Source: Riptortus pedestris
Lineage: Eukaryota; Arthropoda; Insecta; Hemiptera; Alydidae
Assembly: GCA_019009955.1 (NCBI GenBank)
Contig: CM032228.1
Coordinates: forward strand, 98,274,501-98,338,500
DNA length: 64,000 nt
Reading direction: 5' to 3'
A model generated the notes under the pieces. It worked only from the letters and a program-made list of their open reading frames with translations. It had not been told where the DNA came from and did not search any database. The position numbers were made by a program, and so were the translations under genes. How positions within the stretch are numbered: the stretch's first letter is position 1; each line of letters begins with the position of its first letter. Positions 33,841 through 45,876 of the stretch are shown piece by piece.

Positions 33841-33920
33841 TATTTATTATTACATTATAGTTGGAATTTTCATTTTCCATATTATTTTATTAACACTCAT
33901 TTTATTCCTTTTAATTATAG
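33841..33920 (+). repeat. Low-copy repeat, copy 1
   Basis: TATTTATTATTACATT, then CCATATTATTTTATTAACAC and TCATTTTATTCCTTTTAATTA recur in the same order at 35228-35300. AT-rich, family unknown. Confidence 0.5.
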
Positions 33921-34268
33921 ATAGAGATAGGTAGAAATTGTCTCAATGGTACTACCGGATGATAAGAATGCGAAGCGAAGCCATAACTGTGTACGGTATC
34001 ATCGACGTCACGGTGGGCTTTATGCATGTACTTAAGAAAAGCAGGATAATGATGATAAAAGAAGACTATTCTTTCTAGTTAATTTATTTTTCTGAGTTTA
34101 AATTAAAATATTGAATTATTAAGGTGTTCCATTTATTCATAGGAGTATTTTTCGGAGACAACTCAGCACATACTAGTTGCAAAACAACTCTACTAGCTTT
34201 CTGACAATACAAAAAAAAAAAAAAGATTTCCTCGATATTCCTGATTTTATTACCACTAGTACTAACTA

Positions 34269-34484
34269 ATTATTATTATTATTTACCAACGTCCACGTTT
34301 TGCTACTATGGCTAATTAGGATGGTTATCTACATGTTACCACTCTTTTCTAGCCGAGGTGGTACTGAAGATTTTATTTAATGAGTTCGTCACTAAATATA
34401 ATGCTATTGCCCAGGCAGGAACCAAATTCGTCACTCTAAGTTTACTATGTCAGATCACCGCCAAAGCTTTAACACACATGGCTA
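34269..34484 (-). mobile_element. tRNA-derived SINE, diverged
   Basis: A (TTA)n tail, ACCAACGTCCACGTTTTGC, GGATGGTTATCTACATGTTA, TCTTTTCTAGCCGAGGTGGT and an eroded B box (GGCAGGAACCAAATTCGTC), then CTAAGTTTACTATGTCAG and a head with TTTAACACACATGGC. Confidence 0.8.
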
Positions 34485-34489
34485 TTAAT

Positions 34490-35225
34490 TAAAAAGCTTG
34501 AGCCCCCCCCACAACTAATTAAATATTAATAGTATATAAACGATTAATACACCTACACAGATGTATGTCTTTCTGGATGGTTTTCTCTTTTTACAGTCAA
34601 CAATAATTATTGATCCTAAAATTAGTAATTCACAATCTTGAGTATTTTATATAAACAATTTATAACTCCATAGGAAAAGCGAAGTATGTGCCCTTCCCTA
34701 AAGTATATTTGAAAACTTCAATTTCCATTCGTTTAAGTAATACTGAACGTGGTGGAAAGTAACCTAAAACTCATAAGGGAAGTTACACCTGTCACTATTT
34801 TTGGGGATTTCAGGCATCCCCTGCAAATAACCACTAGCTCCATTAAAATTCCTTATCACGGCCCTGCAAGGAAATTAAAATTTGAATACCTGGAATACTT
34901 TTCATATCTCATTTGAAGGTAGGTCTATCTTCAAATGAGTCTGTGTAATCTTCAGCTTCTTTTTTACTGCCGTGCTTAAATTCAAGGAAAATTATATAAA
35001 TTTTAGACGATTCGGTTGTGTTTTCCTTTCTCCAGACCAGCAATTATCTTTATTGCAACCATATTATTCAAGAGACAATTCTCGTTGTCGGGTTACTAGT
35101 ATTATTACTTAATTTTCCATATTCAGAAATTAAACATTTAAACAAGGTAAACGCGAAGATTAATTTAAAAATGTATTATTCTATTTAAAATTTCTAATTG
35201 CTTTTTATCTAATGGGTTCTTGATC
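34490..35225. other. AT-rich DNA, nothing recognised
   Basis: No frame or repeat of note, apart from a short C-run near 34503. Confidence 0.4.
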
Positions 35226-35227
35226 TA

Positions 35228-35300
35228 TTTATTATTACATTTTAAGTGAAATTATAATTCCTTTTACCATTTTATTAACCCTCATTTTATTCCTTTTAAT
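35228..35300 (+). repeat. Low-copy repeat, copy 2
   Basis: Second copy of the block at 33841-33920. TCATTTTATTCCTTTTAATTA is identical in both. Confidence 0.5.
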
Positions 35301-35304
35301 TATG

Positions 35305-36325
35305 CTGATGAATATCATTTTATTATTCTAATTATATTGATCTTTTAATTTCGTATTCATGTTTATATTATTCGTTGTTGGGTTTATTTCATGTCTTTAA
35401 TGTGCATTTTGTAGGAATTATTCGGGGCAATATTTTAATTACTTTCCTGTTTTTCTCTCGTTAATGGGGATGCCATGGCACAAAAAAATAAATAAAATCT
35501 TGAAAATAAGTACATAAATCAAACAATCAACTATTATTGTCAATTCATTTGGCTGGCTGGTCTTACACATCACATTCAAAACAAATTCATTGTCTTTATG
35601 CCTGCCGAATATTGTATTGAGACGTTGCTTGATAATATCCAGTTTTAATATAGTTCCATGGGTAGGCTATTGACTTTTTAAGTATGGTTTGGGGAAGTTT
35701 GTTATTCTTGGTTTTTGCTTGTGCAGCCCTTCCTTTTGTATTTCTTGCATACTTACGGAAATGCAGGAATTAAGTTTAAACTCTCAGGCCACGTTGGATT
35801 TTGCTTCGGGCTTAAATATATATAGTTATATACATTATCGCTGTATATTTTATCTTATATCATTATTTTACATTTTCTTATAAAAAAATATCTTTATATT
35901 ATTTCAGAAATGTTTTCACTTTTTTTTTTTAAGTACATCATATCTCAATGCCCCAAAACTGAACATTACACTAAATGTGTAGTAAAATTGTGCAGTGATG
36001 GCAATTCCCTCGTGTAGGGAAGATTCAAATAGAATGTCTGAATAAGAATGCTCTCTTTTTTAAGTAGTTGCTCATAGTTTTTGAGGTTATTGCGTAGGAT
36101 AGATGCATTTCTTGTTATTATTTATAACCAATAGGAAATAAGTAATCAGACAATAAAAAAATTATTTTTTCCACTAGGATATGAAAACAGTAAAAGCTCG
36201 ATCTTACAACAACCTTATTCGTTCTGAAGGTGTAAATGGTTGGAAGTCAAAATATATATTGGGAATTACACACACTTAAGCAATCTAATGTATACAGTGG
36301 CAATAGCATGTGTGGGTTAATAAAA
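35305..36325. other. AT-rich DNA, nothing recognised
   Basis: The plus frame at 35689-35883 (64 codons) is hydrophobic but unrecognised. Confidence 0.4.
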
Positions 36326-36328
36326 TAT

Positions 36329-36479
36329 CCTTTATTAACGCCCCCTTTATGCTACAGGTTATCTAAAGGTTACCACCTTTTTTCTGGTGGTGGCGACATA
36401 TTAAATATTATTGCCCACGCTTGAATCCACCTGGTGTACAGCACTAAAGCCTTAACTCATTCGGCTAACATGAGTCCCC
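36329..36479 (-). mobile_element. tRNA-derived SINE, internally deleted
   Basis: CTTTATTAACGCCCCCTTTATG, CAGGTTATCTAAAGGTTACC and TTTTCTGGTGGTGGC are followed early by ATTGCCCACGCTTGAATCCACC and the head GCCTTAACTCATTCGGCTAA with ATGAGTCCCC. The middle of the element is missing. Confidence 0.7.
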
Positions 36480-36690
36480 TAGCAAGGGTGTTAATCTTGG
36501 AATTCCGAGAGGCAATGGAATATACATTATCAATGAAAATTTTCAGTTTGTGTTTTCCTTCGTTATAACTACGAAATAATTTAAAATATGTATTCATAAT
36601 ATCTCCTTTTGTCTGTTTAAGTGCTTCCACCCACTCCAGCCAAAGTGACAACTCACTATGGCGAGTAAGTGCATTCCCCATTAAAACCAC
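36475..36690 (-). other. Open frame of unknown origin, possible exon fragment
   Basis: The minus strand is open for 77 codons, ending inside the SINE head. The stretch HSELSLWLEWVEALKQTKGD with YFKLFRSYNEGKHKLKIF has a charge and hydrophobic spacing more like a helical protein than random AT-rich DNA. I do not recognise it and there is no second copy here. It could be part of a host exon or a lost mobile element. Confidence 0.2.
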
Positions 36691-36694
36691 CTAA

Positions 36695-39600
36695 CAGCCT
36701 TAAATAGAAATATGTTTCACAAGTTCAAATATTCTCTGGAAATTAAGTTAAGATTTAATACAAGAGGATAAAGGCCGACCTCGGAGTGATATATTAAGTT
36801 GAAGGAGAGCAACTAGGGGTCAGGATGTAGAATAGAAAGGACTCCTTTCATATAGGTGGGTGTGGCCCACCAGGTGCAGCGGGTCATATTTAGCCCACAT
36901 TTGTCTTATGGTTATACCTAAATATAATCAAATGTACTGTTTAATGCATTGGTACACATCCAAATGGCATATTTGCTCTAAAGCGAGTAGAAGACTATAA
37001 TTTATCCCATGAATTATGGTATTTATGTGCAATCGTTGGCTTGCGACACCAAAACAAAATTATAAAAACTTAATTAATTTACATCAATATATTTCTTTAA
37101 AAGGATTCTTTTTAAGGAAAATAGTATTTTCCTTGCCTGAAATAAGAGACACGTGGTTTTAACAGGCAAATGTGTGGTTATAGAAGGATATGACCTATCC
37201 TTAACCTAATGATGGTATTGAACGTGTGCATTTTTCATCCTTATTTATGGTAAATAATTACTGAATTCTTTGATAATTATAACTGAAATTTACATATCCC
37301 ATTTCTATTTTGCAGTATTACTAGCAAATGGTCTGCTAATGGCATTTTTATTTAAGAACTAACGTGTTACATCGTCCTAGCTACGCTATCCGCTCGCTAT
37401 GGTCCCACAAGCCCACAACGGTTGAGTGTCATTTAAAATATTACTTTTACATGTTACAAGATATAACATTTAATAATTTATTATTTGTTTTAAGCTGAAA
37501 GAGAATGCCCGAATAGTAAAATAATCATATTTATCTATTTGGTGTTTCTACTATGCGGAAAGAAACTTGTAGATAAGTGAATGGTAATATGTGTTGTATC
37601 TTTATGAGGGTCTACAACAGTCTAGACGCTGTAGATGATTCTGGGGAATTTTTATATTTCGAGATGTTTTTCTGCATTAATTTTAGGAAAAAGTAGATCT
37701 CGAAGTAATTTCAAGCCCTCTAATTTGTACCTTCCTAATTGTTTAAATCTTAATTATTATCGTATACCTCGTAAAACTTCAACTATCACAGGATCGTAAA
37801 AATGAACTTCCAAATTCAGGATATTGAAAACATTTGTTGGCCCGCTCGTTCCGCACTCTTTAATGCCGCATCGAACGTTAAAACATCTAATCACTGTACT
37901 CAAGCTTGATAATAGGAATACAAACTTCAGCTAGCGTAAAAAGTATGTAATGCAGTCTCTATGAAGTTAAAAAATAAATTGGTAACATTCAACTTTAATC
38001 GGCTTTATTGGATTCGTCGGCTTTCATTCAATTAAACTACTTGGACGTCCAGAGTTCTCAACTGTTTAAGGGATAATGTACGCTTCTCGAAAAGACCACG
38101 AACAATTTATATTTACGGAATTGCCAGCAATTATAATTGTAGCGTGAATAATATAAATTGGGCTAAATCTCTAATCAAGTATAACCTGAGTGTGAAATTA
38201 AAAGAAATTAATTATATATACAAGTGAGAATTTATATTTATTGCTATATCACTTTCTAGATTCGTTCACAGGACAGGGCATATTGAAGAAATAAAAGCAA
38301 CTGCTATTCACCTACAAAATATTAGTAAAGTAAATAAAGAATCCCTCTGCTGAAGTAGACTGTATGACTATATATACTATACAGCCTCAATATGTGTTAG
38401 ATCCTTGCCAATCATAACATTCAAACGTTTCAAGTAAAATCAAAAATGAAGTAAGTTAATCACTGAAACTTGGACTAGGCTTATTGCGGTTTAGAAATGG
38501 CATAAAGTACAAAACCGTAAATATCTGTGGGTCGAATAGATACATAGGAAAACTGTCTTCAATTGTTGCTCAATACATTTTCATCTACATTGATTATTGA
38601 AAGTCTTTTGTATTTATTGCGTTATCTATCTTCCGTAAATTCTCACTCCTACTCATGCAAATTCGCGTTAAGCAAATAGGTATAACACTAAATGAGATTG
38701 CAGCCTTATTTCCGTTTTGTTTACTTAAGGTTATTATGAAAAGAAGAATAGAGAATAAAATGCATGACTGCAGCATCTATTAGTCATTCCAACACACACA
38801 CAGGAAACTCAGCTTGACGGAAGTGTTATGTTATATACATAATTATGTACCTACCTATTTTGTCAAGCCTACCACCTGACTGGAAAATAGTAAACATTAC
38901 TCAATTTTAACGTTAAATTAAATTAACACCGATTTAAAAATGATGCTGACGTTGAATATGAAAAATAAGTACTTGTCATCGCTAACAATTTCTGAGAGAG
39001 TCCATCTTGGAGGACAGATATCTACATTTACCTTATATGTATGCAAAATTAAAGTGAAACATTTTATTATGTGTTATTAATTTATGAACTTTGGACATAA
39101 TTGGTCGGAATAAATTTCATCTAAAAATAACAAGTTATATATTTGAAAGAATTTTGCATAATACGTTTTTATTTCAAATCGCTATATTTGTCTTAGTGAT
39201 TTAATAATGTCCAATAGCACAACAAGTACCGGCAAGTTATTTCCTCGTCAGATATAGGAGCCGCTCGCATTAATTTATTTTAAACTATCGTGGTTAGAAT
39301 TTCTATCGAAAAGGCAGTGCTTGTAGGTTAATTAATTCATGTTTGTATATTTTCTTTGGTCAGGCCTTACTGGTCCGTTTATCAAGAGGGCTGTTTGCAA
39401 CATTCATCAACCAGTGTCAGCGAGCATTAATTACCGAGGCCCTATATTTTACCACCTAGCCACAACATAAACAAAACAAAACCCAAACATTAATGGACTG
39501 GAGTGATAAATCATTTGCTAACTATAACTAATTAAAAAGAATTTATTACTATACCAGGGGACAATTAAACCACGATTAGATCTGAATAAAATAAATGTTA

Positions 39601-39868
39601 CGGTGAACAAGAATAATATAAAAAAAGAATACTGGCTAATCAAAGCTACAATTCCTTTAAATGGAACCTATTATTGCTTATAGAATATATACTTCTAACA
39701 CTTGTGAGCTCTAATCATAAAAATAATTAATGCAATTATAAGATAGGCCCACATATGATGGGCAGTAAGCTATCTCGTCCAACTTCAGTTAGTGTGTGAC
39801 CATTGTTATTTTTATTCAAAAAAGAAAACATAGAACAGCTTGGTGGTATTTATACCGGGTATAAAGCA

Positions 39869-39870
<2 letters not shown>
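36695..39870. other. AT-rich DNA, nothing recognised
   Basis: More than 3 kb without a supported feature. Short frames only, no shared repeats noticed. Confidence 0.4.

Positions 39871-39872
<2 letters not shown>

Positions 39873-39906
<34 letters not shown>
39873..39906. repeat. (TA)n microsatellite
   Basis: Pure TA array preceded by GGGTATAAAGCAAATAA. No AGCAGA-element flanks were seen. Confidence 0.95.
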
Positions 39907-39909
<3 letters not shown>

Positions 39910-40443
39910 CTTTACTTTATATGTGAAGAGAAGAAAGGATGGTTCATTTTGGTTTGAAAACTACCAACCTCTCTGTTAATATTAGAGCTAGGCCAAAATA
40001 TAAAGGGCAACAGTTGCTAGAAAAAGCTTAATTTGCAACTTTAATCATTGAACATTTGTCAATGCTACGCATTGTAACCCAGGAATTTACAATGTTACAT
40101 TACCCCCTTACTACGCACCCCCTCATCTAATTGCAACTGTATGGCATAATTTTAGTCCTCTAGAAAAATATTTTGAACTGTATTTCCTATTTATGAATGA
40201 AGACAATATCCAATTCTTTAAAAACGATCATCCATAATAGGTCGAGGTATATGATACATGCATTCCAGTACATCCACTTGCCACAGACAGTGCACATCTA
40301 GACGATAACCGTTGTCTGATATGATGTTTAATATGAGGAGGTGTATAGATGAAGTTAGTTTGTGTAATATCTCCAGCCAAAAACAATTTAAAAAACGAAA
40401 GCTTTACTACAATTATACCAAAGCTTCAGTAGCTTCAATTATA

Positions 40444-40807
40444 CAGGGTGTTTCAAAAAGAATATAAGCTATTACAAAGTATTATTTTGTCCATACCATC
40501 CAAGGCTCTATGGTCACCGAATTTGACAGCCTATGACTTCTTCCTGTGGGGTTTCGTTAAAGACAACGTTTGCACCACCAATCCCACAGAACCTGAAAGA
40601 GTTGCAGAACTCGATCGGTAGCATCCTATAACGTCAGTCACGACTGACATGCTTGCCCAAAGAATTTGAGTATCGATGTGATATTGTTCGTGTCGATGAT
40701 GTAGGACATATTGAACATCTGTTATCTGAACTTGAGAGATTCGTAAATATGTGTGGTTTGTACAATATAATACTTTGTAATAGATATATTCTTTTTGAAA
40801 CATCCTG
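40444..40807 (+). mobile_element. Tc1/mariner-superfamily deletion derivative with terminal inverted repeats
   Basis: The left end is CAGGGTGTTTCAAAAAGAAT followed by ATAAGCTATTACAAAGTATT. The right end, reversed, is CAGGATGTTTCAAAAAGAAT followed by ATATCTATTACAAAGTATT. The repeats are about 40 bp with only a few differences. A TA precedes the left end; the right flank has TG in place of TA. The element is only 364 bp and keeps the last part of the transposase, so it arose by internal deletion of a longer element. Confidence 0.88.
40508..40752 (+). pseudogene. Transposase C-terminal remnant (Tc1/mariner, DDE type)
   Basis: The frame LWSPNLTAYDFFLWGFVKDN with VCTTNPTEP matches the third catalytic motif of IS630/Tc1-mariner transposases (SPDLTP.DFFLWG), which cut and join transposon DNA. 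The acidic residue in YDFFLWG is present. A stop occurs at 40619-40621, and after one frame change the reading resumes as KEFEYRCDIVRVDDVGHIEH, the usual C-terminus (EYRLDVCRV..GAHIEHL). Everything upstream is gone. Confidence 0.87.
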
Positions 40808-40814
40808 TGCAATA

Positions 40815-43300
40815 CAATAGTAATTTTACTTGAAAATAGTGTTATTGAAGATGTTCTCATGGTGCTATTGTGAAAAAATTTTTTTTTTTAAAAAGTCCAT
40901 TGATAATACCTAGTAAAAGGCAAAAATGAGATGCAAATATATGTAAATTATGTGTTTCCTTGTTTTTGCGTTTTAGCTCTAGTGACCGTCATTTTTAATT
41001 AATCCCCACCAATCTCAATAATTCAATGTTTCATGTAATCTCGTTGAAAGTACTAGTGCCCTGGTGATAACTACATTACAGAAGAGGTTAAATGTAAAAT
41101 TCGAAATTTCTCTGCCATTACATGTTGGAAGGGAACATTTATATACCCAACCTTGCTTATATAGTACTCTTCTTTATTTGATGATCTAGACATGTTTCTC
41201 TACCTCAGATATAAACAGAGATATTCGTATTTTCAACCTCTATACCTACTCATCTCACTTTAACAATGTAACAGTACGAAACATGCAATTCAAAATTTAA
41301 ATAAAATTTATAGTTCACGGGACCTTTATTATGTGATTATGTATCGATGTGGATACATTTGTGTGCCATCAATGAACACTCTAGGGGATCAATTATTATT
41401 TAATATATACCATACTCAATATGGAATCGAAACAATATAAAACGAAAGTTTTTGTTTCTTAATATTTGAAATCCAGGACCAGGAGAAGTGAGGATCTAGA
41501 GAAATAAAATACAAAATCTTGTATATTAACGTTTTTAGTGCCCAAAGTCAGGTCCAAAAATGGCACGAATTAACTATTTCACAAAGTAATGTACGATAAT
41601 TGTTGTTCAACACTTATTTCCTCTAACTCGATTATTATTTTAGTTATTTGCATCCTCCAAATATATTTCTTTCCAGCCTTCAAATATCTCCCATTCCTAC
41701 TCATGCTATTTTTACTTGCATTAGCTATCATTAAACATTTTATTTCCAACATAAATTACCAGTAATATTTACATAAGCTTCTTATTACATGAGAAAGAAG
41801 AAAGAACATTTTATTCTCGTCCAATACTACAAAGGCATTATTCACAAATTGTTACCTTTGTTACAAAATTAAGATATTTTGACACAACCTAGGACGTAGT
41901 CGTCCTTCAGTCGTTGCACCTAAATTATAATGGGTGGCTCCACTTGACATGGGAAGGCAGGCATGATATTTCCCTACAAGGTGTTGAATGTGAACTGAAA
42001 TAGGAGCAACCTCCAATTCCCTGTGAATTTGGCTGTTCCTACAAACCAGGGAGCATTTGCCGCTATCCGAAGTACTTAGCTCTGGAAGGACTGGAGTCTC
42101 TTTTTGTGTGTGCTGCTGGTGCCCAGCTAGACTGGGCGTGCGTATGTTAATTATTGTATGAGAAATAGAGAATAGAATGTCCAGCAGCTGGAAAAGTTAG
42201 TTAAATTATGCAGCAGCTTAGGGAGTAATTTTTTTTTATTAGTCGCTAAGGAAACATTTAATAATTGATAGATGTAGAGTGATTAATGTGGTGAACAAAG
42301 AACATTTTTATTGATTTCACTGATATCAATGAACATAGAATGAATAATAATATTAATACATATGTCACTAGTATTAAAGAGAAATGTATTTCATTTGATA
42401 GAGCGTACACCACTTGTACTGGTCAGTTGGAAATAGTGTATAGAATCTTGCTTTTCATTTTTATTAACATGTTTCACTTTTTCATTAATTCGAAAATGAG
42501 TTGAAATAAAAATGATTCGTATATCTACTACTCGTGCGACAATTATGACTTCTATAAATAAAGAGTTTTTCTTATTGAGTAAGATATCTGGAGCCAGCAC
42601 CTTCCCCTCCTGGCACGCACCTGCTCAGATCTGTCGTCTTAGATTTTGTCAACTGCAAGCCAAAACAGAAATAGAACAACTCCAAGGATATTTTTAATAT
42701 TCTCAACGATATTTTTGTCTTTTCATCAATGAATATTTAAACTTGGCAACCATAGATAGAACAAATATTGCCTGCCGTAGCCCATATTTAAAAATAAATC
42801 CATTGAGTAAATATTTGTATTTCAGGTTACATTTTCCTTTAGACTCAAATTAAAAATTAAATTAAATTTATTAAATCCCTCTAATTCACCAGTATTTTGG
42901 CTCTTAACACAGGTCTTCATTAAGACCTCCTCTTAGTTTTAAAAGATTGCTACTGATGCCTTATCGAATATTATAATTTATCTAGTGTTATATCAAGTCA
43001 TTCAGTGAATATGAGTATACCTTATTCAGCAAACCTCCGAACACGATTTTTTACTGCATTTTCATTTTTAAATATTGTGAAGGAAATTTCCTAAGAATTT
43101 TAGTTTTATTAAATAAAAATTGACACCTCACAATGAATGAATGTTCAATGATACCACATCCATGTAACTCACATGATAATGGCTTGTCGAGATTTCAATC
43201 ATTAAGGATCATGATCTTTAAATTTTACATGAAACGCTTATATATTTAGGGAACTCTGCTGACAACAGGAATAACTGAGCTAATATTAGATTAGGGGGAA
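40815..43300. other. Unassigned DNA
   Basis: No known frame. About 41890-42130 is richer in GC than its flanks, but its frames are closed and unrecognised. About 41000-41130 may hold a very old AGCAGA-element fragment (TTAATCCCCACCAATCTCAATA and CATTACATGTTGGAAGGG). Confidence 0.35.
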
Positions 43301-43309
43301 ACGTATAGA

Positions 43310-43425
43310 ACAACTATTGTGGAATATTAAATTTTCAACATGATTGGTTATATAACACTTTTCGATGACACTCATAACGACGGAGATATTTTGAATTTCT
43401 GAATATGCTCGTCCCAAAGGCCTAC
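43310..43425 (-). mobile_element. AGCAGA element, old fragment
   Basis: GAACAACTATTGTGGAATAT, TTTTCAACATGATTGGTTATA, and ACGGAGATATTTTGAATTTC correspond to the conserved block AACAATATTTATAGTACATT / CAATAAGATTGGTTCTAT / ACGGAGATATTTAGAATTTT of the 16661-17262 copy. Confidence 0.5.
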
Positions 43426-43429
43426 TCAT

Positions 43430-45100
43430 CCTGTTCAAACTTTAATGAACATGTCATTAATTAAAACACTATTAAATATTTTACATGAAACTTTTACATA
43501 TAGAGTTATGTAAAGAATAAAGCCGCTAAACTTTCATTTAAGGAATATACAGAAATCAATGAGTTAAACACATTAGAAAATTGAGTACGGAGATTTTACA
43601 TATTTTCCCCCCAGTTGGACAGCTTGACGATATATTATGTACTCTATGTGATTTGTTACACTTCAATCCTCTTTGCCAATATTGTGTTTTTTGAAGCAAA
43701 ACAACTTAATAATTTCCGAAATTGTAAATCGTGAAAATAAAAGTGGTCATAAATAATATTAAGTAGTATTTAAATACATTGCAACTGAATGCATTCCAAG
43801 ATATGAAATCATATTCTTATTTTTTCAATATTCTCTCTAATATTCTGCTCCTCCTTACCCCAATTATTGGTCCTTATCCTCTTGTATCATTTGAAATGAA
43901 TGAATTTATCTCAGTTTCCTAATTTTATCAACGTGAATAAAAAACGAAGTTTCAGTTTTTAAAACTCTATTTTGAAGAATTGTCTGATCATCGTCGTTAT
44001 CAAGAAGCTCCGAAGGAATATAATTCTCATCGTCAAAAAGGTACATTATGCAAAATTTGGGTTAGAATAGGAGATCAAGAGAAAGTTTGGGTCTCTCGCA
44101 AACTTTGCCGTTGCTGCTTAAAAAGAAATTCTCTTTTGACCCAAATGTGAGTACTAGTCTTTTAAATGTTCACAAAGAAGTACCAGGAATACGAAAATGA
44201 TGGATTAAATGTTACTTTTCCTTTTTAAAATTGGATCGCTCCTATTCATCCCATCAATCATTAAGATATTGAGAATGGAAATGGTTGAAATAGTGAGAGG
44301 TGAATTAACTAAAACATGATAAGGTTGTTTGTTATTTTAGGCGACAAAGTAATGATGATGAAATTATGGTCGGCCATTTATTGGCATGGATTTAAGTTAC
44401 TAAGTATCTATAACGTTTAATAACCCGAAACTAATTGCATTACAAGGTTCAGGTAAACTTTCTAAACCCAGAGTACGTATTTTCCCTAAGAGAATGATTC
44501 TTCCATAATTTACAATATGCTCTGATGTTTCCGTGAAAACATGGAGATAAAGATAGTTTAAAGAAAATATTAACAGAAGTTTTTCGTTTATCGAAATTCT
44601 ACACAACTTTCGATCCTGTAACGTACAAAGGATATATTTACAATTTTATTTTCTTGTCTTAAGATGACTTTTTGGGAGTGGCAACTGGATTTACTAGTAA
44701 GAACATAATTTTATGTACATCAATTTCAAGTTGTTGGTAATACTGTGGCTTAAAGTGAAAATCTCATGAATGGGAGTGGGGTTTAATGAAGGGGCGAAAC
44801 GAAAAAAAATACAAATAAGTCGGTTATTATCAACCAAGAAAAAAAAATGCTTAGAACAACAATTGTAATAGATTGCACAATACAAAAAAAACTTACGTAA
44901 ATTTTTAATGTTAGGTAATGCCAACGGGAATAGAGTATAGAACATTTATCCAAGATGTTGCAGCGAAAACGAATCCTTCTCTTATCACGCACTGCTGATG
45001 TGATGGAAACAATGCATTGTTTTTAGGCTTGAAACGAGTCTCGCATATATTAGTCACGCTTAATTTATTGTTAATGTGAGATGAAAACCGAAGGCCGAAA
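43430..45100. other. AT-rich DNA, nothing recognised
   Basis: Several short minus-strand frames (44400-44992) are hydrophobic and AT-driven. No family recognised. Confidence 0.4.
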
Positions 45101-45107
45101 AATACAA

Positions 45108-45235
45108 ATAACTAGAACCTCTTTGGAATATTATATCTTCAACAAGATTATTTATGCAACATATTTCGATTCCACTCATAATAACGGTGATATTTTGAAT
45201 TTTAACCTTACTCCTTAAGGCTCGATTTCTGTTAT
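45108..45235 (-). mobile_element. AGCAGA element, old fragment
   Basis: ACTAGAACCTCTTTGGAATA, TCTTCAACAAGATTATTTAT and TAACGGTGATATTTTGAATTT follow the same block as the fragment at 43310-43425. Confidence 0.45.
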
Positions 45236-45292
45236 TAAGGAATTTAATTAATATTTCGGTAATGATCAGACAAAGTGGGCGTCAATGAACGA

Positions 45293-45346
<54 letters not shown>

Positions 45347-45381
45347 ATACTCGTATATGTGTGTATATATATATATATATA
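45293..45381. repeat. (TA)n/(GT)n compound microsatellite
   Basis: TA arrays at 45300-45338 and 45363-45381 with GTGTGT and TATGTATG interruptions. They lie just 5' of the Penelope-like element fragment. Confidence 0.93.
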
Positions 45382-45413
45382 TCTATGATCTAATCTCATT
45401 TCTAAATTTCTAA

Positions 45414-45876
45414 GTAAATATTCCAACGTATAGAAGCCTACAGGAGTAAGGGGTCCCTAAAAAACTGTTTGCCCCGTGTTAAGGACTATGTGGACCCCCT
45501 GGATAGATCTGGCGTGTATAGGATCTCGTGCACGGGATGTGATGCCTCTTATGTGGGGCAAAGTGGTAGAAAGATAAGGACGCGGCTTAAGGAGCACATC
45601 ACTCGCGACACTGAGTTTTCCGCACACGCCAGGAAAGAGGGCCATGACATGTCCAGCATAAAATATCAATTGCTGTACGAGGAGAAGAAGGGCAAAAGAT
45701 TAAATACGGCTGAGGGGCTGCATATAAGGCTGGGCAGAAAGTCGAATGGAAATCGGAATATTAATAAGAAGGAGGAGGTGGCAAGGCTGCGACATGTCGG
45801 TGACGGGGCCCTCTCTTCTCTACGGGGACAGAGGTTCAGTCGCCCGGCAGTCGTGGAACAGGCAACGCAGCTTTAA
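45414..45876 (+). pseudogene. Penelope-like retroelement, C-terminal GIY-YIG endonuclease (5' truncated)
   Basis: The open frame codes for the endonuclease that nicks target DNA for Penelope-like retroelements. From an upstream stop it reads RIEAYRSKGSLKNCLPRVKD, then the GIY motif as GVYRISC, the CxxC pair CTGC, and the YIG motif as SYVGQSGRK. The Arg region is IRTRLKEH, followed by the two His of the linker finger (AHARKEGHDM) and the catalytic Glu region TAEGLHI. The CCHH finger is a known hallmark of Penelope-type GIY-YIG domains. The frame is intact for about 150 codons to a stop at 45874-45876, so this is a fairly recent copy, but the reverse transcriptase is missing. Confidence 0.92.

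Larger units (their letters stand above)
31095..34260. other. Unassigned DNA with two CT-rich tracts
   Basis: CT tracts lie at 32006-32036 and 33241-33322 (the latter with CA units). Minus-strand frames at 32138-32353 and 32509-32706 sit close together and look mildly protein-like, but I recognise neither. The segment near 33841-33920 recurs at 35228-35300. Confidence 0.35.

Noticed and set aside
45457..45669. 70-codon minus frame
   Set aside because: Shadow of the Penelope-like endonuclease frame on the plus strand.
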